Below are positions 36,369-46,127 of a stretch of DNA of 64,000 nucleotides, piece by piece (the stretch's first letter is position 1; each line of letters opens with the position of its first letter). The DNA lies in contig JAKSGN010000035.1 in the NCBI GenBank assembly GCA_024180945.1, forward strand, positions 496,001-560,000, written 5' to 3'. Below the pieces are notes generated by a model that did not search any database, had not been told where the DNA came from, and worked only from the letters and a program-made list of their open reading frames with translations. The DNA comes from Macrophomina tecta. Lineage: Eukaryota > Ascomycota > Dothideomycetes > Botryosphaeriales > Botryosphaeriaceae. The translations under genes and the position numbers were made by a program.

Positions 36369-37988
36369 TCATGCTGCCTGCTCACGATGGCGAGAAATCC
36401 TTCGCATTCTCCAGACCATACCTTTCTTCTGAAGCAAAAACACTGCAATAGTGCCGCAGGCACCACTAAAAACCCCTAAGATAGTAAAGTACCATCCCAA
36501 GCCCACAACTTCAAGCAGAGGTTGCAAAATCGCAACGCCAGTAGCAGCCATGGCGCAACGAACCATGCTCGCCGCCGCCGCTGCCGTGCTGGGGTTCTCC
36601 GAAAACAAGTCGACCAAAAGCGTATTATAGGTCATGTAAAAGCACGTTCCCCAAAACCCCTGCACAAATTGGAGAATAAGTGGCACAGCAAAGTCCACAT
36701 GCCTGCTGACAGCCCATCCGTAGCCCACAAGCGTAGCAGTGGAGACAAGCAGAAGCCAAAAGCTCTTCCGAGATCTTGCCTTCTCAATCGGAAAATCATC
36801 TATGTTGTTTCTCGATGTCGGATCTGGCGTCCAATCCATTTTCTGCGCCATCACCTTGAAGTTGAGATCCATGAGCTTGCCATTGTAGTAGCTGCCGATG
36901 ATGATCCCCGCACCGCGAGGGAGGTATGCCAGCCCCGTCTGAAGCTCGTTAAACGAGTAAATGTCCTTGAATATAGCAGGCACGGCGGCGACGATGGTGT
37001 AGTCAACAGAGTAAAATGAGCCATGCATCCAAAGGGCCAGGAAGGTATCCAGGTGGAAAATGATGCGAAGACAAGTCAGAGGGTTGGTAACACGGCAACA
37101 CGCAAGGAATGACATCTTGTGTGGAGGAGGAGGAGGAGGAGGAGGAGAAGGCGACTCCTCCCCGTTGGAGCCAGTGTTACTTCTCGTGTTCATGCACCTC
37201 AGCAGCTGTCGCTTCCAAGCGCTCCACCAGCACTTCTCCCAGAAATCTTGTGGTGGCAGTTCCTTGCTCGCAGCGATAACTGGCATGACGTTCAGTGTCT
37301 CTGGGAGTAGCAAGCCGATGCACAACCAGAGCGCAGCCCCGACGATAACGAGCGTCCAAAAGACCCAAGTAAACCCACCGCTTCTGTAGGCCACCCATCC
37401 GCCAACCACCGGACCCACACAGGCACCAAGGTTGAGCGCCATGCTCACTGGACCCATGATTCTCCCGCGTTCGCCGGGAATGCATACATCGGCGACAACA
37501 CCGGAGCTGATGGCGTAGGCGGCGCTGGCGCCGAGGCTCTGGAATGCCCGGAGGACGAGGAGGGCTGCATAACTGTTCCGGTTTAATGCCAAGCCAAGGT
37601 TGCTGAGGGTGAAGAGCGCTAGCGTAAAGAGGTAGACGGGACGTCGGCCAAGCGTATCGGAAAGCGGACCAAAGAATGCTGGCGAGAGCGCTTGGAACAC
37701 GACATACAGCGTTATCGTGAGGTTGATGGCTTGTGCCGAGGTATGAAAGTGCGCACGCAGGAGCGGCAGGAGCGGAAAGTAGATGGTGGCGGTTAGTGGA
37801 GAAGTAATTGTTGCGAGGCTGACGAGGATCATGAGCTGGAACCTTCGGCTGCGGCTGAGTGACTGGTACAGTGATCGTTGCTCAGCAGGTCTGTTGGTTG
37901 GTGGAGAAGCCTCTGTGCATGTGATAGGAGCTTTGATGGGAGGAGCTAACGACACATTGTCGTCTCCTTTGTCCGATATCTTTTCCAT
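36369..37988 (-). CDS. MFS transporter, DHA1-type multidrug family
   Basis: Single-exon 12-span transporter of 539 residues. The start at 37988 (context ACTATGG, product MEKISDKGDDN) is preferred to an upstream in-frame ATG at 38135 with a T at -3; the longer form would be 588 residues. Motif A between spans 2 and 3 is GPLSDTLGRRPVYL. Span 5 carries the antiporter motif (MGPVSMALNLGACVGPVVGGW). The central cytosolic loop holds a run of eight prolines coded by a CCT array (37122-37149) followed by HKMSFLACC. The close of the protein is a basic tail (RMRRISRHREQAA). The family exports drugs, dityrosine-like or weak-acid compounds. It converges with the FAD oxidase, so a joint role in making and exporting one product is possible but unproven. 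Confidence 0.88.
   Translation of the reverse strand: MEKISDKGDDNVSLAPPIKAPITCTEASPPTNRPAEQRSLYQSLSRSRRFQLMILVSLATITSPLTATIYFPLLPLLRAHFHTSAQAINLTITLYVVFQALSPAFFGPLSDTLGRRPVYLFTLALFTLSNLGLALNRNSYAALLVLRAFQSLGASAAYAISSGVVADVCIPGERGRIMGPVSMALNLGACVGPVVGGWVAYRSGGFTWVFWTLVIVGAALWLCIGLLLPETLNVMPVIAASKELPPQDFWEKCWWSAWKRQLLRCMNTRSNTGSNGEESPSPPPPPPPPHKMSFLACCRVTNPLTCLRIIFHLDTFLALWMHGSFYSVDYTIVAAVPAIFKDIYSFNELQTGLAYLPRGAGIIIGSYYNGKLMDLNFKVMAQKMDWTPDPTSRNNIDDFPIEKARSRKSFWLLLVSTATLVGYGWAVSRHVDFAVPLILQFVQGFWGTCFYMTYNTLLVDLFSENPSTAAAAASMVRCAMAATGVAILQPLLEVVGLGWYFTILGVFSGACGTIAVFLLQKKGMVWRMRRISRHREQAA
37122..37149. repeat. GGA/TCC microsatellite inside MFS coding sequence
   Basis: The array of GGA units on the plus strand encodes the poly-proline run in the central loop of the minus-strand MFS transporter. 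Unit gain or loss would stay in frame and change only loop length. Confidence 0.8.
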
Positions 37989-38521
37989 AGTAAGGGGACG
38001 TTCCACGCGTAGCTGGGTGAAGACAGACTTCAATCGACGATGAAAGGTTGTTGCGGCGTGGAATACCTGCATCCTGTGCATTCCGCGCTTGGAGAATAAG
38101 TACAGAACCCCACTTTTGCTATGTGTGAGGGGCATACACGGTAATGTATGAGCAGCTTGGCCGTATAATTGACATCACGCTAACGTAAAAGTCCTGAGTA
38201 GGCGATAATCCATTGCACAAGCCAAATCTAACACGCATAATAAAAATTTTCCTCCAGTGGGAAACGAAAAAAAAGTAGGATCTTTTATCAGTTCAGTAAG
38301 TTCCTTGAAACACCTTTCACAGCTCATAAGAAAACAAACACTGCCACATCCCGATGCAAAATCTACTAACACATCTTGTTCTGGCTGCGCAAATCAAGTT
38401 GTCTCTGCATGTTACTTGTTTCACATGATCAAAACTTGCGCTTACGTTGGTACGTAAGCAACTCAGGTTTTGAACTAATCGTTTACCGGACTCTGCTTAA
38501 TGCAGCAGGCAAAACTGAGTC
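37989..38521. other. MFS promoter and FN3K-like gene 3' flank
   Basis: The 533 bp sit upstream of the MFS start at 37988 and downstream of the stop of the fructosamine-kinase-like gene; both are on the minus strand. The region includes a possible MFS N-terminal extension (to 38135). Nothing else is seen. Confidence 0.45.
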
Positions 38522-39674
38522 TCAGGCCACAGTATGGTCCCGTTCCGCTGACAAAGAGACTTTATCATCCGCTGAAAGCCTTGGAGGGCCTTCTCCGTCC
38601 GGGAATGGTGCATATTTGTCAATGAGGTAATACATGTCCTCGTAAGCACTGGTAAAGAGTTAGTGAGTGAGGTATTACTTTGTACAAATATACCTTCCTT
38701 TGGCGCACGGCCTTGCCCTGGCTCGTGTGGTTGACAGAATAGATGACGTTGTAGTAGACGCAATACATGCGATTCCTATCATCCCACTCTTCCTTTGGCT
38801 CGCTCGGGCCAAAATGTCGTAGGTACGTTCTGGTGTACACCTTGTTGTGGATCTTGTTGTAAGGGCACCTCCAATCACCGATTTCCATTTCGTTGTGAGC
38901 ATAGAAAGATGCAGCATCGAAGATGTAGATGGCGCCAGTATCGTACGATGTACCTGTGTTACCCTCCCAGAGATCAGCGTGAATCAAGCACGGCTTGATG
39001 CTTCTTCCATCCGACTCGAGGGCGCCAATCAGTCTCGGGATGACATGCGTCGTGACCCTGCGCCCAACTTGCTCGAACTCTGCCCAGTGCCCGTTGGTCT
39101 CCACGTCAAGCTGCATGACGTGGCTCAGCATCTTAGTAAAGCACGCGGCCCAGCTGGCATCCCAGCCAACTTCCTGGGTCGAGCGACCCTGGCAAGTGTT
39201 GATGTGAAAACCGAACATGCCGGTGGGCGAGACACTGTCACGGTGCAAGCGCGCGAGCTTTTTGCAAAGCTGGTTCGGTTCCGGGACGCGGTCGCTCATT
39301 TCGATGAACTGGGAAAGAAAGAAATACGTCCGTGGCTCCCTGGTGCGAAATTCACCCCACGAGTGAGGTTTCGGGACGAAGTCAGGTGCAGCCCCGAAGA
39401 GTGCCGACATGGCATGGAATTCGCCCTCCATGAGGGCGCGTCCAGAGTCTTCGCTGGCGCATTTCAGAAAATAACGCTCCGTGGAGCCTCCAGGCAACTC
39501 AACTTGCAGACAAGCTGTAATAGTCCAGGCCGATGTTCCAAAGGGGACGGCTGAGAGGATCTTTGTTCCAGCAGGAAACTTAGAAAGAACCTCCGGGTCG
39601 ACAGGGAATCCTCCCGGCGGAGAAAGAATGTCAGGAGGGGCTCGGTTGAGCAGTTTGTGTACTGCCACACTCAT
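38522..39674 (-). CDS. Fructosamine/ketosamine-3-kinase family protein
   Basis: Predicted cytosolic small-molecule kinase of the FN3K family, which phosphorylates protein-bound ketosamines and related sugars and so starts deglycation. Exons are 39674-38694 and 38638-38522 (365 residues). Visible features are the nucleotide-binding-lobe Lys (RYFLKCA), an acidic helix residue (EGEFHAM), the catalytic loop HADLWEGN and the metal-binding IFDAASFYAHNEMEIGDWR, where family members have D(P)A-YGHRE-D. The last exon starts DMYYLIDKYAPFPDGEGPP. The acceptor of the final intron is ambiguous: a shorter 37-bp intron (donor GTACAAAG, acceptor CCAG) would insert VYFAYE before DMYYL. Without splicing, the frame ends at 38619 in a non-family tail. 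Start ATG is the first in frame. Confidence 0.85.
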
Positions 39675-39722
39675 GACAGGCGACCAAGGCTGTACAGCTA
39701 TTAAGAGACAAGCAAAGTCTTG

Positions 39723-40228
39723 ATGGCGTCCTACGATTCACCGAATCAGTGCTTTTGCTCGTGAGTCGGCAGCTTTCTCGTACTCACAACAACAGTAGAT
39801 GATGAGAAGCGAATGCTGATCGCAGCGTAGGAAATCTCGAACAGACTTATGCTGGTGAGGATGTATATTATGTCCCAGAAGATGGGGCGTTACACAACAG
39901 CAGCCGAGCTATTCGTGGAAGCCTTTGGTTCCAAGCGCTCCGCCAGCGCGGGGTCAATAGCGATGAACCGTACATCCTTCCCAATCCGGTACAACCCGCA
40001 GGTGGGCGTTGTGGTGCTCGTTCGCAATTGGCCCGCCTCGTGTCGCCTGCGCCTCGCGTCACATATCTTGACGCCCTCACTGCCTCAGCCGCCGCACTTA
40101 CTAAGGGTTATTGCAGTCGAAGGCTAGGGCAAAGGATATGTAGGGCTCTAGAATACAGGGCAACCGCGCCTTTACGAGGGAACATATATGTGAGCAATGG
40201 AAGCTACCGTCCGGACGAGGATATATAA
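39723..40228 (+). CDS. Doubtful small gene, divergent from FN3K-like gene
   Basis: A model with exons 39723-39760 and 39826-40228 gives 146 residues (MASYDSPNQCFC at the start). The intron would have a GTGAGT donor and GATCGCAG acceptor. The support is an uninterrupted 134-codon frame lacking any internal ATG in DNA of moderate GC, joined in frame to a short ATG exon. No domain, signal peptide or low-complexity bias is apparent. Only 48 bp separate its ATG from the opposite-strand start at 39674, which leaves little room for two promoters. It may be chance, or a relic exon. Confidence 0.25.
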
Positions 40229-40631
40229 TTTGCAACGCCACATATACATCCACATGAGAGCTTCAACTACCCATGAAATGGGCGGAAGCAAACGAAAAAC
40301 AAATTCCACGCTTGCCTTCGGCTGTGATACCCCTTTGTAGTTGCGGCGTAGCGGATTCTGAAGTCCCCGGAGACCCTGGTCCGCGTCCATCCCGGCCATT
40401 CCCCCCAACCTTGCGCAGCTGCCTGGTCCCGCGTCTCGCAATCCTCTCCTTCGCTTTAGCCTTATGCTTGTTTCCGCGGCTCGTCGATTTAGTGAGCTCT
40501 TCTAGCACCAGTTCAGATCATTCATTTGTAGCCTTTGATTGCTCCTGATTCGTTGTTCATTAGGACACACGCACTGTTCAAATCCACTGCACGCGCCGCA
40601 ATTCACCAGCCGTAATGGTGCGTCTGACTTC
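40229..40631. other. Upstream region of the NLR gene
   Basis: The 403 bp include a 91-codon ATG open frame (40273-40548) with one hydrophobic stretch (LAILSFALALCLF) but no family resemblance. I treat it as chance. The NLR promoter must lie here. Confidence 0.4.
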
Positions 40632-43600
40632 ATGCAGCGTTTTGGCTGGTTGTTGACAACGATTCAAAGTTCAAAAGGTTCCGACGCACGAAGTCCGATC
40701 GAGATAGCCCACAAGAGAGCCTTCCCGCAGGGCCAGCTTCCTCACAACGGCATGGGTCCACAGACTCATCGTTTTCCGAATTCAACCAAAAGCTCCTCAC
40801 GATACTTCAAGCTGGAAGGTCGAAAAGCGAGGGCTTTGCATCCGACAATGTTCCGTTCCCAAACCGGGAAGCACTGAGCGCTGAGTCTTCGGCGATTTCA
40901 AACCTGGGCCTCCACATGATCCATCAACCGGGGCGCTCGGCACCTCTCGATATAATATTTGTCCACGGGCTTGGAGGTCACAGTAGGAAGACTTGGTGCA
41001 ACAAACACGATGAGAACTTCTTCTGGCCAAGGTTGTGGCTGCCTCTCGAGCGAGATCTTGGAAAGACACGAATATTTACCTTCGGGTATAACTCGTCATT
41101 TCGAATCAATGCTGGGAAGAGCATTTCAAGTATTTCAGACTTTGCCAAGGAGCTATTATTTGAGATGCGCTTCGCCAAATGCAACTCCGGAGAAGACCTC
41201 CATATCGGAAGAGTCCCCATTATCTTCGTTGTGCATTCCATGGGCGGTTTGGTGGTGAAGAAGGCCTGCCTCTTAGGTGAGAAGGATGAGCAATATCGGG
41301 ACATTGTGAGCTCCGTTTCGGCAATCGTTTTCCTCGCAACACCGCACCGAGGCTCAGATCTGGCCGAGACTTTGAACCGAGTGTTGGCCGCCTCCTTTCA
41401 ATCACGGAAGAATTTCATTGATGATCTCAAAAAGAGCTCTCGAACTGTCGAGGATTTAAATGAGGATTTCCGACACTTCTCTCCTCGCATGTCGTTGTGG
41501 TCCTTCTACGAAACATTGACCACCAGTATTGGTCCCAAGAAACTCATGATTGTGGACAAGGATTCATCTGTCCTCGGTTATCCCAACGAGATTTCGAGGC
41601 CACTCAACGCGGACCACCACGGGGTATGCAAATACTCCAGTTCCAAGGATGCAAACTATCTAAGTGTCCGAAACGCCCTGAAGACTTTGACTACCCGCTT
41701 CATTTGCAAGGGGGCTGAAGCCATGAACAACCAAGCAAATGAAGAAGAGCAATTCATCCGGAAGCTATTTCGCATTCGCAACAGCCCACAGGATGACTTT
41801 GACACCTTCCATCGGTTGTGGATGCAAGGGACCTGTGACTGGTTCCTGTCCGAGCCTCAAATCTCATCTTGGCTGGAGCCTACGGCTGGGTCCCGGATTG
41901 TGTGGTACAATGCACCTCCAGCCAGCGGGAAATCGGTCTTAGCGTCCCATGTGATCAGTCACCTCCTACAAACAGGCGCAGCTTGCCAATACCACTTCTT
42001 CAGGTTTGATAGCCAAGAGAAACGGTCGCTCAGTGCCTTCGTCCGATCGATGGCTTATCAGATTGCCAGAGACATTCCAGAGTTCAGGCGACTACTTTCC
42101 GACATGTCTGCGGAAGAGTCCAGGTTTGAGTCAGCGGAGGCCAGTTTCGTCTGGCAGAGAGTATTTCAAAGTCTCTTATTCCACTCAGAAATCCCACAAC
42201 CGTTGTACTGGGTCATCGATGCGATGGATGAGTGTGAGTCACCAAAGAAGCTCGGGGATTTGCTGCAGAGCATATCGACTTCTCGAGTAGACCTAAAGAT
42301 CTTGGTCTTGAGCCGTGAGTCCCATCAGTTACGTGTCGCCTTTCAGCGGTTTCCTCACGACATGGATGTCTACCTGATGGAGCTTTCTGACCAAAGCCCA
42401 CACTCTCGGGATATCAAAACGCTTGTTGACAGCGAGGTGAGACATATGCGAGGAGAGCATGTGCTCAAAGAAAAGGTCAGGGAAAGAATCATGGAAAGAG
42501 CACACGGAAACTTTCTTTGGGCCCGACTTATTCTGGAAGATATCTTGAATTGTCACACACAAGAAAGCATCCAAGAGTCATTGGATCAAATTCCAACTGA
42601 CATGGACAGGCTGTACCAACGCATGGAGCTTGCCATTACGAGTAGTCTACGTCAATCCGAAGTACGTCTGGCGAAGGCATTGCTGCAATGGACCATCTGT
42701 TCGCGGAAATCTTTGAGCCTCACCGAACTAGCTCAGGCGCTCGCCGAAGACTTCCCTGGTATCCTTGATCTCAAGCTTACTATTCAAGACGTCTGTGGGC
42801 AGTTCGTTCGCGTTGAACCAAACGGCAAAGTCGCAATGTTGCATCAAACGGCTCGCGACTACTTGATGCAGCCAAGGGACGGCGAGCTGGTCATCAATCT
42901 GCGGCAATCTCACCATCATCTTTTCATGAAAACCCTAACCGTACTTCTGAGCCCTGAGTTACGGCTTACAGTGCCACATACCGCCCAAGTGCTTCAGAGC
43001 ACGGATCCATTTATCGTATATGCCGCTACTTCATGGTCATTTCATCTACAACATAGTGACTTTGAATCGGACGCTGCCTTCGACATTCTTGTAAAGTTCT
43101 TCACACGTACCTCAGTCCTGACTTGGATTCATATATTGGCACTGACCGGTCAATTGGAGGTCCTCGTAAAGACATCGAAAACACTGGGCAATTTTGTTGC
43201 AAAAATCCGCAAAAGTAATAAGAATCGGAACCCAATGCTCCACAGACTTTCAGACCTTGACTTATTGGACCAATGGGCCATAGATTTGGTGAAGGTCGTG
43301 GGAAAGTTTAGCAAGCACTTGCTCACTAATCCTTCAGCGATCTACAAATTGGTTCCCCCATTCTGCCCCGAAAAGTCCGCTCTCCACCGGCAATTTTATC
43401 AACCAGAATCGTCGAGTATCTCCATTTCGAACACATCAAGTTTAGACTGGGGCGATAACTTGGCGAAGATTTATCTCCCGAATGGAGATCAAGCCTGGAA
43501 TATTGCGGCCGCAGGAAGACATATCGCCATTCTCGGATCTATTGGTGTCGTCTTCATCTGGAACTCACAGAACTTCTCAGAAGTTGCCATCTTGCGTCAT

Positions 43601-45577
43601 TCAGAGCATATTACAGCCATGTGTTTCAACAGTAATGGGACAAAACTGGCCACCTTCGGTCTCCGAAGTACGAAGCTCTGGTCAATTCCTTCAGGCGAGT
43701 TGTTGGCCACAACGCCCAATCCCGCCGGGAGCAAGGCAATGTCAATCATCTTTGCCGAGAACGAGTCAGCGCTGGTGGCATGCTCGGATGACAAAATAAT
43801 ACGACGACTTCAGCTGAGTGACAAGGCGGCAGGTTGGAGCATCATTGAGGCGAACCTGGATAAGGACGGCGCACAGATCGAAGGAGCCCTCATGAATACC
43901 CCGATATGCATGGCTCTGAATGCAGATGCGTCTCAAGTGGGCGTGTCGTACCGCGGGTTCCCACTGTCCGTCTATAGCCTCAACGGAACCAGGACCGTGC
44001 AAAGGTGCAGGCGCGCAGCCAGTTTCCAGGGAAAATCCAGCCAAGCTTCGTCCAGCTGGTTTGCTGTTGACCGCTTTACTTGGAATCCCATCACTGGCCA
44101 CGTCATTGGCATTTACAAGGACGGCTGTGTCTTCAAGTGGCATCCGCTTACCGACGAGAACCAGGAAGTGCAATCGGCCGCGGACGAGGTTTCAGCAAGT
44201 TCAACTGGCAAACTTTTTATCACGAGCAGCAGTAATGGCGTTGTGAAGGTATGGAACTTCGCCTACTTTTCAGTCATTTATCAAATCATCTCAGATGATT
44301 TGGTCACCGGGTTGACCTTCAGCCCTGATTGTCGGCGCTTTTATGACATGCGCGGCAATTGCGTCAATGCCTGGGAGGCTAACAGCCTGATCCGCTTTTC
44401 CGAGGGTGAAGACGTGGTCAGTGAGACATCGAGTGAGGCGCAGTCTTCGACCGGCGACTCCAAGGTGTCGGAGATGCGGTTGTCTCAATTCGATGCGATA
44501 TCCGCATTGTCTGTGGCGCCAGTCAATGACTTCTTCTTCGTCTCTGGAAATGAAGACGGATCTGTTCGACTGCATAGTATGCGGGATGATGATTCGCTGG
44601 AAATCCTCAAGTTTCACAACTTCTTGAGCGTGTGCCATCTGGAGTGGAGCCAGGATGCTCGGTACATTGCTGCAGCTGATCTGAGCGGCCAAATTAACGT
44701 CATGCAGCTTCGAGAGCCATTGAGCGACACACGTACCATCACGAAGGCCACAACAAAGCCCTTGCCAAGCCCTGATGTCCAACTGAGTGAGCAGAGTATC
44801 CAGCAAATTCTCTTTAGCTACGACTCAAACTTTTTGCTGGTCAGCACCGGTGACACCAATCAAGTCTGCACAGTGGAAGATGGCAAGAAGATAGCCTCGT
44901 CTCGTGCTCTGCAAGACAGTCTTTCCAGGAAATGGATCAACCATCCAACCGATGATCAACTCTTCCTTGGCGTTGGACCGATTGATATTCGCGTGTTCCG
45001 ATGGTGTGATTTCGAGGAGTTACCAACTCTCATTTTCCCAAAGTCCCATGCATCACCAGAAGATCAGCGCTCGAGCCGCCGTGGCGGTACAGAGTCCTCG
45101 ATGCGTTCGGACGGGGAGCATAATACGTCATCGGTGATCAGATTGGCCATCACGCAAGACAGAATGCACATACTCGTCCACCTGCGAGACGGCTCCGTCC
45201 ATGGCAAGATCACGACACGCCTGCTTCTTATCCCCGCATCCGCCTTCAACGCTCCCGGACCTCGAGACTCCCCGGCCGTACTCACTACTATCCACATACC
45301 AAAAATTGTGTCGCAAAGTCTCAAGGTACCCTTGGCAGTGCTGCCCGGTTCAAGACTAGTCTTTCTGGATCAAGATCTGTGGGTGTGCACTTTTAGGCTT
45401 GGCATTTCCCACGAGGAGGAAGCTGATGGTTTTCGGCGCCATTACTTCATCCCTCCAGACTGGGTCAGCAGCACTGGTATTGCCATGTGCGGTATGACAA
45501 AAGATGGGACGTTCCTGTGCCCAAGAGACGACGTAGTCGTGGTTGTGCGGAGTAGCTTGGACAGTGGCGGATTCTAA
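40632..45577 (+). CDS. Fungal NLR: serine-esterase-like, NACHT, WD40-type protein
   Basis: NOD-like receptor of 1630 residues, a likely non-self/cell-death regulator. Exons are 40632-40677 and 40731-45577; the intron has donor GTTCCG and acceptor CCCGCAG and brings a short N-terminus (MQRFGWLLTTIQSSK) in frame with SDSSFSEFNQKLL-like sequence. Domains: alpha/beta-hydrolase (SesB-like) at about residues 88-330 with IIFVHGLGGHS, nucleophile Ser185 in VVHSMGGL, LATPHRGS and a late His in NADHHGVCKYSS. NACHT begins near residue 405, with P-loop APPASGKS (410-417) and Walker B YWVIDAMDEC (508-517), then a helical region. From about residue 920 to the end lie diverged WD40-like blades (IVVFIWN, TKLWSIPSGE, VKVWNF). 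The blades are not near-identical at DNA level, unlike the rapidly evolving HNWD-type repeats. The frame is uninterrupted. Confidence 0.9.
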
Positions 45578-46127
45578 AGCCCCCGTAAGGCCATGAGTAT
45601 TGCCTGGGATCTTCAGTATATTCTTTACTATTGAGGCATGGTCAGATTTTTCTTCCCTTTACTGGGGTACATATATTTGCGCATGCAAATTGGTCATCAC
45701 GTACGACCATAGGTCGCAGAATATAGGGCTTCCCGTCCGCTCAGCCGTACTCAAGCTGCGAACCGGCCGATTAGTACTCAAGTGGGTGACCATTGGGGAA
45801 TCCCGGCTGTTGTACGTTTTTTTTTTGTTTTGGTTGGCCACAGTTTTTGCCCATCCTCGGCCGCTTTGTGGGCCAGGCGGGGGCCGTGCGCGGGCGACCA
45901 TGCTTGCTCGCTTCTTTTGCTAGTATATATATGGAAAAGGAACTACAGGTAGGAAAACGCAAAATATCGTAAATGATCGGGATGTTGTGAATAGCGTGAG
46001 GTCATGCGTGCCCCAACGGGTTGAACAGCGAACACAGCTGTCTTGTACGGCTATCAAACTAACACGTAGTATATCTTCTTATGCGCGCATTCCGAGCAGA
46101 CAGCACAAAGTTTCACACGGTTGTAGG
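45578..46127. other. Intergenic region holding the 5S rRNA gene
   Basis: The 550 bp contain the 5S rRNA gene at 45699-45817 with its T-run. I see no other feature between it and the decayed regulator gene. Confidence 0.6.
45699..45817 (+). rRNA. 5S ribosomal RNA (dispersed copy)
   Basis: The sequence has the characteristic ascomycete 5S layout: the start ACGTACGACCATAGG, the hallmark GGGCTTCCCGTCCGCTCAGC, GTACTCAAGC, then GTGGGTGACCATTGGGGAATCCC and an end GTTGTACG that pairs with the 5' CGTACGAC arm. Length is about 119 nt and it is followed directly by a run of T, the Pol III terminator. Lone 5S genes scattered among protein genes on either strand are normal in filamentous ascomycetes. It lies 121 bp after the NLR stop codon on the same strand, so the NLR 3' UTR may run across it. 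Confidence 0.95.
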
